DNA from: Symsagittifera roscoffensis
Taxonomy: Eukaryota > Xenacoelomorpha > Acoela > Convolutidae
Assembly: GCF_963678635.1 (NCBI RefSeq)
Contig: NC_087062.1
Location: 12,258,670 to 12,322,669 of the forward strand
DNA length: 64,000 nucleotides
Direction of reading: 5' to 3'
Shown here: piece by piece, positions 11,619 to 22,318 of the stretch
Layout: every line of letters starts with the position of its first letter
Numbering within the stretch: position 1 is the first letter of the stretch
Made by a program: the position numbers and the translations under genes
The notes under the pieces: generated by a model
The model's input: the letters and a program-made list of their open reading frames with translations, nothing else
The model's database searches: none
Told to the model about the DNA's origin: nothing

Positions 11619-11847
11619 CTCACTATATCTGAATGTAATCTAGTTAATTTTGAGTGTTTTGACCGAAGCCGAAAGCAGTAACGTTTTTGTCGACCCGATG
11701 TTAGAAAGACCACCGAAAAGTACTGGCTTGGTAGAGACGGTGAAAAGCATGCAAAGCTCTGTTTAGACGCTAGCCAGTCGTCTTAAGACTTAGTTTTGTC
11801 TTCCGTCGATATGTATCTTCCGGGCGAATGTTACATAGATGTTTTTA

Positions 11848-11862
11848 TGGCGCTCCTGGGTG
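11848..11862 (+). other. Putative primer-binding site, tRNA-Asn-like
   Basis: TGGCGCTCCTGGGTG lies 12 bases after LTR B and starts with TGG, the complement of a tRNA CCA end. From memory of typical animal tRNA-Asn 3' ends (CACCCAGGGACGCCA), 13 of 15 positions are complementary. Placement and TGG support a PBS. The exact tRNA depends on the host acceptor stem. Confidence 0.55.
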
Positions 11863-13671
11863 TTATTCTTTTTAACATCATGACCGGCGGAACCGTTAAC
11901 GAGCACTCCGCGCCGAGCGGATGCTCACATTAACGCCCTTAATAGGCCTAAACCGCCGGGGCGGAAAGGTGGTTCGGAACGCGGAAGCCTTCCGGATTAC
12001 CGTGAATAGTTTTTTAACCTAGTTAAGACCGAAAATTCACGAACCAGGAAGGGTGGGGGGATTCGCGGTCCCGTCATTTCCTGAATGGTCCGTGACCAAA
12101 AACACTTAAAGATATATATAAAACCAAACAAAAAGTAGTATAGTACCCAAGAAAAACAAAAAACATAAAAAAATAACCGAAAAAACCAAAAACAGTAAAA
12201 AAGTAAAAAATCAGTAGAAATCATCCCCCCAGACAAGATGTGATCCGACCCCCCCGTTTGTTGTTGATAGATATATTGTTGTTACAGGCATTTATATCAG
12301 TCAGGATCGTTACGATCAGTTTTGTAGCCCGTTTGTGAGGCTTGTACTGTAGGGTTATTTAAGCATTTAAGCACGTTAATGATAAATTGCGCCTAATCCG
12401 GAAGGGTCAGCTGATTTGCGCTGAATTCGGAGGGGTCTTGTGAGAAGACTGATCCGGCAAGCAGTACAAGGAGCAACAGGAAGGGGCTCAACGACAACAG
12501 CAATCGACTGTTGGGTATCGTTAACAAGTTTTGTATCCCTTTTGGTACATAAAGTAAGATAGTAATCAGTGGGGGGCTCGACAGTGCTGCACTGTAGTGA
12601 CCCTTCACCGAACTGCGAATATCCGAGTTAAGCACCTTAATTCGGATATTGAACAAACCCGGAGGGGTATAGTATTACTATTATTATTACTTATAGAGCC
12701 TATATTAATAGTCTTATATCGTTTTTCAGTGAAAAACAACGAAAACAGACCGGTTTTTAGGGTCAAAATAGCGATATTTTGATCCCCCCACAAGTCGCGA
12801 TTTTTGAGATATCGATAATTTTCGAAACGGAAAAAAGCGCTAAAGTAGTGTGTTACATCGTAATTGCACTACCATAATAGATAGAACCGGTTGATTTTAG
12901 TTCGGAAGTGGTTGGATCTTTTTTGGAACCAAAAAAAACCGAATTTTCGTGATTTTTGAGAAACCGAAACACTAAAAATTCAGAAAATTTTTTGAAATTT
13001 TTGAGTTAGAACAGTAAAAATAGTTGTTCGGACAACGTCCACTAGTGAATCTACAAGTTTTAAAATCCGCTACCCGAAAGCCTTCCCGGTTGCAGAGAAA
13101 TCGAACTTAACGAGTTTGATTTGGTGGATTCGTCAATCCGGAGGGGTACAGGTAGCATAGTTTTTCGCAAAATTTTTCAGCAAAAGCGTTTTAGATCGGG
13201 TCTTTTGCATTGAACTAGAAGAGTATAGGGCTTCTGAACTCGGATCAATAATTTCTAGGTCGAAAGGACCTGTTTTGCGGAAAAAGTTAGGCGGAACCTA
13301 TAAGAGAAAAAATTTTTTGAGTTTAGAAAAAAGACGTTTTGGTTAATAACTTTGGAACTACTGGGCATATCGAGTTGATCTTGGTACCAATAGATCAGAA
13401 ATTAGCTGAGCTTACTGATAGGGACAAAAGTTTTTCGGAAAAGTAAGCGTGAAAATTTTTTGAGGTTGTTTTTAGCAAATTCCTCAGTTTGGAAGGGTAC
13501 ACCCTTCACGTTTTCAAAAATTTTTTAGAAAAGCCCTTATAACCCTACCAAAAGGTAATAGCGGTTGAATAAAGTAACTTTAGGCTGTGCTAGACGAAAA
13601 GGGAAGGCTAAAGGCACAGCAAAACTTTAATCGAGCCGAAGTTAGGCGAGCGACAAGACCCTTCACCGCTG

Positions 13672-13997
13672 AACTTCAATCCGGAAGGGTCTAGGAAAGT
13701 AGCACATACCCTTCCTAGTTAATTGAAAGAGCAAAATTGCATCGGAGAACGTATCCGGAGGGGTATAGGTTGAAAGAAGGAAATCTCCGAAAAGCTACTT
13801 TTCCCAATCCGGAAGGGTCAAATTTTTTTTTCAAGTTAAGAGGGTTCCGAATCCGGAGGGGTCTTATAGTTGCTAATTCGGAGGGGTCCAAATCCGGAGG
13901 GGTCTTATATTAACTAACTCAGAGGGGTCCCAACCCGGAGGGGTCTATATTCTGCCAGTCCGGAAGGGTCCTATTTGTGTCAATCCGGAGGGGTATT
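13672..13997 (+). repeat. CCGGAGGGGT motif array in leader 1
   Basis: About ten copies of a 13-14 base motif (consensus AATCCGGAGGGGTC, variants CCGGAAGGGT and TTCGGAGGGGT) occur here, some in a ~41-bp tandem unit with spacer TATATTAACTA. Further single copies lie at about 12396, 12424, 12659, 13138 and 13490. The second leader has its own set with a different unit number. Confidence 0.85.
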
Positions 13998-14769
13998 ATT
14001 TTATTAAAGAAATTAGGTAGACGAAAGAAAGACTAAAAAGTGAGAGGTATTAGGTTATTAGCACACAGGCTAGCTATCAGTGACTGCACTGGTAACTTGC
14101 CTTTCAATAAGAACCAGACCAAAACAAAACAGATCCGAACTCGGATATTCCCGACACTAAGTCTACATTAAAAAGAGCGTGATTCATTCTGTGGATTGTA
14201 ACATAATACATTTTTGGGAAAAGTGACTGCCCTGAGGATTTTAGTAGGTCTAGCTCGGGCAGTCCGAAGGCAGATAGGTAACACAGTACTCGGTGGGTGC
14301 AATAGCCGCCCACTTGAGAAAATTACTGTCTTCAAAGTTTTGTCTGTTTGGTGCAACACTGAGCAGGGAAAGCTTTTTCTTTAAAAGACAGGTTCGACTA
14401 TTGTACTGCGACCGACTAAGAGTACATCACACATACGGTTTTTTACATAGTTTGACACTAAATATATATATTTTGTTTTTTTTTTTGGATTTTAAATCAA
14501 CATAAACTGTGCTTGATTGGGTATTGAGTACACTATCTTTTAAATTGACTGATAACATCATATTGTGCTAGTTTTCAAATCTTACCACCGATAATCGGTT
14601 AGTGTGAATAAATTTTATACAAACTGTACTCTGATAACATACAGGGATTCGTGGTCACTATTTAATAGAATCTTGTGAAAATTATTGTGTTGTGTCATTA
14701 TTATTGTTAACAAAACTATAAGGTATCTAGCAATCGGGTTAAGTATAGGCATTAAGTGACAAATAGAGA

Positions 14770-15138
14770 ATGAGTCTAGACAAGTCAAGGATACCAAAAC
14801 GAGGTAATAGCTCTAGGAAATTCATACCTGAAAAGCAAAGAAAAACGATGACCGATCCTTTTGTGGATTGGATCAAGCGATCCCGGTCCGATAGAGGGGA
14901 GACGGTTTCAGGCAGAATGGTTGAAACGAGGAGTCAGAAGACCTCAGAAGAGCGAAAAGAACTGTTAGAAGTGGAGGTCAATACGGACCATACCATGAAC
15001 GACAACCAGGAAGTAAATGGACTGGAAGGGAGAGGCAGAAGGCTGGCGAGTGAATCTACTCCGGTAGAACAAGGCCATGATTTTGCCACTTCCACCGGGA
15101 CATTGGATATAAGACCTGTATTTTTCCACATCGATTAA
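14770..15138 (+). pseudogene. Gag N-terminus of unit 1, interrupted
   Basis: The ATG at 14770 starts the same MSLDKSRIPKRG sequence as unit 2 at 34089. The frame follows unit 2 for 113 codons to STGTLD, then enters unrelated sequence at 15109 and stops at 15136-15138. The N-terminus is basic and hydrophilic with no known domain. Unit 2 continues open, so this is a lesion of unit 1. Confidence 0.85.
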
Positions 15139-15419
15139 TGTACAAATTACATCCCGCTTTTTCCGTGTAATAACCCCGAATCGATATCTTCCCAATGTTA
15201 AAAGTTTTTCCACTACTGGTAACTTTCGCTGCTAAATGACAAAAGATATCAACTTTTTCATATTCATGCTATCTATTTTTTTCTGTATTACATCTTTAGC
15301 GATTAATCCGTCAAAGTTTTCTAATGAACTTAACAGTGCCTTAATAGATATGAAAAACACCGAGCGATGATTCGTTTTATTTACGAGTGACACTGAGCAG
15401 GGTGACACTGACAAGACGT
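15109..15419 (-). other. Foreign 311-bp segment replacing part of gag, with an antisense reading frame
   Basis: It replaces about 470 bp present in unit 2 (34428-34897). It is AT-richer than gag. On the minus strand one frame runs through nearly the whole segment with a single TAG (15232-15234). It reads a Lys-rich, non-repetitive stretch including SSLENFDGLIAKDV, the TAG, then VVEKLLTLGRYRFGV and VICTLIDVEKYR. This looks like captured coding sequence of a host or other element gene. I do not recognise the family. Confidence 0.6.
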
Positions 15420-18250
15420 CAAGACAGAGAGTCAAGGTCCGGATCTCGACCAGCACGAAGCTACCTGGGACCGACAGGGTTACACCGCCACTAGTGACGC
15501 CACTCGTGGATAATGGGGCAGCACTAGAAGAAGCTTTAAACAACATAGTGGACAGTTTAGGAGAACAAAACGAGCAGATGTCAATAAGGATGAGCGAACT
15601 AGAAAGAGCAGTTCACATTGAAAGAGAAAGTCTGCGGGAAGAAATAAACCGCAATAGACAGGAAGTTGGCAGGAGCGAAAAACGCTTGAAAGAAAGAACG
15701 GACGAGCATATGGCGAAGAACTTGTCGCGAATGACCAGAGAGGCGGAACAGCGAGAGTTACGCTTAAGAGACGACATGGAGAGGTTAAGAATTCAGCAAG
15801 AGCAGTCTCTTGGGACTCTTGACACAAAGATAGACGCCATGATGGAGCGGCGAACTCAGGCTATCATGGATAGGTTGGACGGGGTACTAAGCAGCAAGAG
15901 TGGACCAAAAGAAGGAGAACCGAACTCGGGAGGTCCCAGCAGGGAACCGAGGGTGAACTTCAATGAACATCAAAAGAGGAAGACGTATGGATCCACTAGA
16001 GGCAGGGGCAGTTCATCAGGCTATGCCACAAGGTGTAATGGAGCATGGGGCCCGAGCAGTAGAGCAAGTTCAACGGGGAACAGACAGACCTCTAACGAAC
16101 GACCAACGCAAGGCATACATGCGACTGGGAGAAGTGATTCCGGCAACAGGGGGCATGCAAGCCCGAGGAGGAGTCATGTGGGCCAAGCGGGAAACACTCA
16201 CGGTGATTCGGCTTGCAGGGATGCACCGCACACAGAGCCTTCGACGAGGTGTGAGGACACTCAAGCAGGACACTCAAGGGATGCTACGGCAATGGCCACA
16301 GCATTTGAACCCCTAAACAGGTCTTTGGAGACATTTCTGACAAGGTTATCAAGAACCAATGAACGCAGTGAGAAGTCCAGAAGAGTCTTTAAGAAACCAA
16401 GATGCTACAAAGACGAATCTGATGGCTGTATTGATACCTGTATAGAGGTAATGAAGCTGCATTTCGAGGAAGAGGACTTGTCGGAGAGACAGGAATGCAG
16501 CGCGCTCACCAGCAACTTAGAAGGGACAGCCCTGAACTGTGTCATGGCCAAGAAGCAATATCAACGTGACACTGCTGAGAAAATCTTCGAAATCTTGTTT
16601 AACCGTTTCGGATCAGGGGTGCAGGGGCACCAGGCGATGATGCGCTTCGAGAAACGGAGGCAACGAGAAGATGAAACGATAGACAAGTTTCTCGATGATT
16701 TGGAAATGCTGAGGAGACGCAGCCAACCGGACGAGTCAAACCGAAGGATGAACTTGGCCGTAGCCTCGAAATTTATCGACGGTGTGAAGAATGATGAACT
16801 TCGTACGATGCTAGCAACGCATTACACACCACTATCAACCAATGCGCCAACACCGGAGGAGTTGAGGCTCAAATCAAAAGAGTATCTTTTGTTGAAACCT
16901 CCTTCGAGATCTGGATATTACAAGAACAATTATGGCAATTTTAACAACGGACCAGCAAACCAAGGGAACAATTGGTACAAACCGAGGGATGATATGGACA
17001 AGAGACGCTCTTGTGCTAATTGCAGTTCAACGGACCATCATGTGTCAGCATGCCCAGCTTACAAACAAGGCATGAAAGCAATAGGCTTTAGCCTCGAGGA
17101 CGAAGATGCGTCAGAGTTGGACCATGAGGATTTCATGAGAGGAGTGATTGCGAAATTCGGCCCGAGGTGTTTCTTTTGCAACTTGGAAGGTCATTTTAAA
17201 TCAGATTGTCCGCAATTCTGGGATGCAGTGGCAGACATTAAGCATCCAAGACATGAAGAAGCGTTGTCAGGAGTGAAAGCCAGCAAGGCTCGACTTTTGA
17301 GTGAAGCAGAGGCACACAGAAAGGATAAACCTCAAGAGCTGGCGGCAAAGAAAATGCAAGCGGTAATAGAGGAGACACGTGAGCCGGAACCAGCAACTGC
17401 GGCTCACGACTTCAAGGTCGATTATAAGGCAGCCGCGAGGGATGCTCTAAATAGAGTGCAGCAGGAACTAGTGACGAAAGAGATCGAACAAAAAGTGAAA
17501 CTTGAACTGGAGAATGAAAAACTTCAGGAGCAACTGAATACCTTCGAAGCAACGGAGTTCGAGGAAACTAAAGCACCAAGCAGTTTGAGCATGAAGCTTA
17601 ATGTGATCTCCGGTCAGAGGTTCGGCATGGTGCCGCAAGGAAGCAAGATACAATCGATAATCTCAGTGGCTGGACATCAGGTGATCAGAAATCTGAGTGA
17701 ACCATCCGAGTTCACTTTGATGCATTTGGACACATATGCAGATTATCTGAGGCAGGTGGAGCCACGCACCGAGTCGAGAGCTGTGCGAGCACTACTAACG
17801 ACGGGTGGCCCTCGCATGAAGAAACTTCATGGACGCTACCTAGAGGTCTATGGGCCGTATCAAGTAATGCTGAATGTGGATGGAATCAGTATTTACACCA
17901 GGACTTATGTAACAACAGATGATGACCAAATGGGGCAGATCTATTTGGGAGAAGAGGAACTCAAAGTCCGCAGGATAGGCCATGACGCCATGATGGAACA
18001 AGACGCAGTACACATTGGGTATGAAGCAGATGTGACCGCACATCTGCTCGACACCAACGGAACAAAAATCGGAGTCACAGGGCTTCTGGACACAGGAGCG
18101 GTGGTGAGTGTGATGCCGATAAAAACTTGGGAAAGAATGGGCTTCACGCGGGAAGATCTAATTCCAACGAATCTCCGACTGGCCGCCGCCAATCGAGGAG
18201 CTATCTACGTGGCCGGAAGAACACCAATAACGGTCCTCCACATGGGATGA
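15420..18250 (+). pseudogene. Gag C-terminal part and protease of unit 1
   Basis: The frame resumes after the replaced block; the first listed codon at 15494 is GTG, so there is no real start. In order: a ~110-residue coiled coil (SELERAVHIERESLREEI onward, 15570-15880), an Arg/Ser/Gly-rich linker, a retrotransposon Gag core (16390-16900), two CX2CX4HX4C zinc knuckles (CANCSSTDHHVSAC and CFFCNLEGHFKSDC, 17010-17215), a Lys/Glu-rich stretch, and an aspartic protease with the active-site LLDTGAVVSVMP near 18085. TGA at 18248-18250 replaces a GGA codon of unit 2, a nonsense change within the protease region. The frame continues behind it. Confidence 0.9.
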
Positions 18251-18262
18251 CGGGATCTTTGG

Positions 18263-19939
18263 ATGAGCTTCCTGGTGGTAGAGAATCTGGACGACGCCGA
18301 CCAATTCATCTTGGGCAGAGATTTTGTCAGGAATTTTGACGTAATGATTGACTTGAACAACGGTCTGATACGGATTAGAAACCCGGACCGGAAGTATGTT
18401 AAGAGACCAATTAATAGGATAATAACAGACGAAGACAAGGTACCAATTTTTTTGGATAGGAAAGTAAAATTACAACCAGGACAGGCTGTAGTAGCAATTT
18501 TTAGAATGAGAAATTTGAATTCGTTAAGTGATAGTAAACAGGTTTGCTTAGTACTGAATCCAAATAGTCAGAGTTCGGTGATTTTAGGCCGGAGCTTCTC
18601 GGTAACGCGAAACGGACTGTGTGTCAGTGTGTTGTTGAACACACTGGACACCACGGTTTCAATCCAGCGTGGAAAGAAGCTTGGCTACGCTTTGGCGATG
18701 AGGACCGACTATGAGGAGACACAAAACTTGAAGAAAAATAGTGTGAAAGACTGTCCTTATCATGCCAATAAAGATAAAATTTTAAAGAGGATTAATGAAT
18801 TAAAATCTATTCGTAAAATGTTTTCAATGAAATCCGAAACGGACGACGGCTTATCAAGCTGCTCGAATTTTCCGGAACGCCCCTCGTCATATGAACTGGA
18901 ATCTGACAAACCGGTTTTGCCAGAGATAGAACATTTAAAAGGGAAAATAGGTGAGGGAGATTTCAAAAAATTACGGGACCTCCTAAATCGGAACGCAGAT
19001 GTATTTTCAAAACATAAGGCGGATATCGGTTGCTGTAATTTCGTCGAACACGAAATCGAACTAGAAGAGGGCGCCGTTCCCCATAGGGAAGGCGCAAGAC
19101 GAATGACGCCACACAAATCGGAAGCGTGCCGAGCGGAGATAGAAATGTTGCTTGAATACGACATGATAGAACCCTCGAAATCGCCATGGGCTTGCGGAGT
19201 AGTAATGGCGAAAAAGAAAGGGGGGCAGCTTAGATTTTGTTGCGACTTTCGTTACTTGAACGCGGTAACGATAAAAGATGCGTACCCGATACCGCGAATA
19301 GACGAGAGCCTATCTAAGCTTGGTGATGCCAAGTTCTTCACCACATTGGACTTAGGTTCTGCCTTCTGGCAGGTCCCTCTGCGAAAGAAGGACAGAGAGA
19401 AGACCGGATTCGCGTGCGAGTTCGGATTGTACCAGAAGCAGGCCAATCAGGCGGAAATAAAGGAGGGATTCTCGTTTCTGGACAAAGAAACTTATGAAGC
19501 GCTTCCCTTAACGAGATGGTTGGATAAGTCTGGACATCCAATTCCAGGGCACCCAGAGTTACCTGTAGAGAAAGCAGCCGAGATAAAGATCCTGTCCAAG
19601 GAGGACCCGGTCCCCTTGGATCTGTTGCTGCGCTCGAACCTGGTCCAGCAAGAACTCTCTCGCATGAATATAAACAACCTCTCATTATTGGATAAAACGG
19701 TGCAAGTCACACCACAAGTGATGCGGATGCTGGGTGGATTGTTAGAAAGAGAAGTGACCAGAGATGACCCCGAGTGGACAGCTGCAGTGGCATCGCTAAC
19801 AGTCAGTAAGAAAGTGAAGATCATGCCGTCCAGACGACAGCACGAAGAGAATGAGAGGGATTGTAGGACAATAGTTCAGCAACTAGTATCCTCAATACCC
19901 CAAGAGATTTTAACCAGTACTTCTTACGGACAGAAATAA
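18263..19939 (+). pseudogene. Protease end, N-terminal RT and linker of unit 1 with RT core deleted
   Basis: This continues the same frame after the TGA. FILGRDFVRNFDV completes the protease. The RT fingers and motif A (LRFCCDFRYLNAVTIKDAYP, then FFTTLDLGSAFWQVPL) are present. At about 19437 the sequence jumps from GLYQ to KQANQAEIKEG: 942 bases (314 codons) present in unit 2 are missing, including RT motifs B-E with YVDD and all of RNase H. The junction has CAG microhomology and is in frame. The segment ends at a TAA (19937-19939) where unit 2 and the window-start fragment have GAA. Confidence 0.92.
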
Positions 19940-19975
19940 CAGGGAAGCAGCCAGCGAAAGAAAACCGTCACCTTC

Positions 19976-21064
19976 GTGGACCAAGATAAGGAAGGTAAAA
20001 AGGTAGAACAAAATCGGCTGCAAGACTATTTGTCCGGGGAGACGAATGATGAAAAGAACCAGCGATCACAAGATCAACACCCGGGACAAGAAAATTTGTC
20101 CGGGGAGTCTGAGATAGACGAGAAAATTCCTGATGAGAAACAGGACCTAGAGAACAAGGTTTTGTCAGGGGAGTTCAGATGGATGCGAAGAAGGCACAGA
20201 CATGATCTGGAGGAGCGTGCAGTCTCCAGCACAACCTCTTCGACGGATGATGATTCCCGAAACTCAGGAATGGACACCTATTTAGACAGGAAATCGAGTA
20301 CGGGATCAGAACTGTCAGAACTAGCGATACACACGCTACTAGTGGAAACTCGGGCAAGGGACCTGGACAGAGAGGTGTATCAGGATCCTGACAGCGATCG
20401 CTACCTTATACCAAGCGAAAGAGTCTTTGACAACGCAGCGGATGACTTAGAAACGATAGCGGTATCGAAACGTTCGATAAGCCTGTTGCCGCAGAAAGAG
20501 GTAGTCAGGACTGATCTTCAGCCGTTTGAACAAGAAACACAACCGTTGGCGAAGATTTGGTGCGTTAAGATGGAAGAAGACACACATCAGCCCAACGAGC
20601 TGAATAGTCAGATGAGGGTCATGAAGACATACTTGAAGGCGACATACAGACTCTCGGACCTTCTAAGAGCGCAGAGAAATGATCGCATGACAAGCAACCT
20701 GAAAAGGTGGATCGAGAATGGTTCTCCGGATAAAGGGGACCTCGAGGAGGATAGTTATCGCATCCTGAGACAATATTTCATGCAAAAGGAAGGGAGGTTA
20801 TATTTGAACAAGGACGGGATCGTGGCTTGCAAAAGAAGAGAGGAAGACAGAGTCCTATACAAGTATAACGCGATAGTGTTACCGCAACTCTATCAGACAG
20901 AACTATTATTCAGGTCACATGATCAGATGGGCCATCAGGGGATCGACAAAGTATATCAGAGGATCCTGAAGCGCTTTGAGTGGCCTGGGATGAAAAAGGC
21001 ATGCGAGAAATGGGTAACAGCATGTCTGTCATGCCAACAGGTCAAGGATCCAAGGAAGTTTTGA
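19976..21064 (+). pseudogene. Linker and integrase zinc domain of unit 1
   Basis: Same frame, following the TAA; the apparent start is GTG and is not real. It contains the LSGE-repeat linker, an acidic region, and the integrase HHCC domain (SHDQMGHQGIDKVYQ ... CLSC) at its end. A C-to-T change makes CGA into TGA at 21062-21064 and terminates it just before the integrase catalytic core. Confidence 0.9.
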
Positions 21065-21103
21065 TTTCCTTTACAATCGATCGAGTCGTCTGAATTCAAC
21101 GAG

Positions 21104-22312
21104 GTGGTGCAGATAGATCACCAAAAGATATGCATGACAGATAATGGTTATAATCAGGTGCTGGTCATGATAGATCATTTCACGAAGTATGCAGAGGCCG
21201 TGCCCTGCATAACTGCCTCGGCGGAAGAGACATGCGACCACCTGATCAATACGTGGATAGCAAGACATGGTTGTCCGATGACGTTTCAATCGGATAATGG
21301 AACAGCTTTCGTAGGAGAGCTTACGAAAGAGCTTATGAGACGCTCACAGGTTGCTCAGGCTCACTCCACGACATACCACCCTCAGACGAATGGCTTAGTG
21401 GAAAGGCAGAACAGGACGTTAGTGTCGATGCTGAGAGTATATTGTTCCAGGTACATGACTGATTGGGACAGATACCTTCCACAGGTGATGGGAGCATATA
21501 ATAGCACGCAACACTCCACCACTGGAGTCAGTCGACACATGATGCTAACTGGACACGAAAAGTCTTTACCCTTAACCTTCTTCTATCCAGAATATGAGGG
21601 AAAGAAAATGTCCCCACAGGTCTACGTGAGGGATGTGATCAGACGCCAGCAGGAGCTGAACGACTTGTGTAGACGAAACACTCAGCAGGCACAGGCAAGG
21701 CAGAGGATAAGATTCGACAAGAAAGCAGCTGGTGCAAAGGCTTACTCGGTGGGAGACTACGTATGGGTATTCCAGAACGTTATAACACCGAAAGGGACAA
21801 AAAAGCTCCTAAAAAAATGGAGGGGACCCTTCATGATTACAGAGGTGCATCAGGAGGGACGCTTTTATAGACTGAGTACTGGCCGAGCCGCACACTACGA
21901 GAATGTCAAGCCACACAATCCATCGACAGAAGACTGGTGTATACCTGCAGACATGGAAGAAGGGGATTATCTGATGATGGATCCTGCTTGTGAGGTCGAT
22001 GAAAAAGGCACCAGGGAGAAGAACGATGGAAACGAAGTCGTAGGGGAAGGTACGGATACACCGCTGGACCTGGATCCAAACGAACAGATCGAAGCGGACG
22101 ATGAAACCTTACCCTACGCAGAGGAAGATTGGCAGGATCCCGAACAGATAGAGGTTCCCAAGAACTTGGAACCGGATCTTCCGTTCACCATACAGACTCG
22201 TCAGAAGGACGGGATGAGACCAAGAAAGAAATACAATCCTTACGGTGACGACTTTGTAGTGGATAGGATAGATCTAAAGAAGATAGTGGAGGAAGTAGTG
22301 GGTCTAGAGTAA
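21104..22312 (+). pseudogene. Integrase catalytic core and C-terminal module of unit 1
   Basis: Same frame. The DDE triad is intact: VQIDHQ, QSDNGTAF and GLVERQNR. The GPY/F-type C-terminal module (VGDYVWVFQN ... KKWRGPFMITEVHQ) follows, then an acidic tail. No chromodomain is present. It ends at TAA (22310-22312) where unit 2 has GAA. Confidence 0.92.
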
Positions 22313-22318
22313 ATAACT

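Larger units (their letters stand above)
10912..11835 (+). repeat. LTR B: 5' LTR of the composite element
   Basis: It is 924 bp, starts TGTGACATTCG and ends CGAATGTTACA, an imperfect 11-bp terminal inverted repeat with the expected TG...CA ends. It is nearly identical to LTR D. Internal landmarks are hairpin 1 (11236-11265), an inverted CCTTCCGGATT/AATCCGGAAGG pair and hairpin 2 (11584-11618). I could not place TATA, R or poly(A) boundaries with confidence. Confidence 0.92.
11836..14769 (+). other. Long untranslated leader of unit 1
   Basis: The 2.9 kb between LTR B and the gag ATG contains no long plus-strand ORF. It is rich in scattered AATCCGGAGGGGT motifs and complementary ACCCTTC segments, including a 16-bp palindrome GAAGGGTACACCCTTC near 13490. 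The part from about 13394 onward recurs before unit 2 (32633-34088). Its length and repeats suggest an RNA or DNA regulatory leader (packaging, dimerisation, translation control), but this is inference. Confidence 0.75.

Noticed and set aside
11540-11620. LTR block with GATGATGA and CTGA strings as a C/D snoRNA
   Set aside because: Box spacing and terminal stem do not fit, and the block is explained by hairpin 2.
13672-13997. CCGGAGGGGT array as a CRISPR
   Set aside because: The repeat is too short, spacers are similar and irregular, it is in the leader of a retrotransposon in an animal genome, and no cas genes are present.
15480-15827. Minus-strand frames of 100+ codons across gag (also 35304-34972)
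   Set aside because: Shadows of the conserved plus-strand coiled-coil coding sequence.
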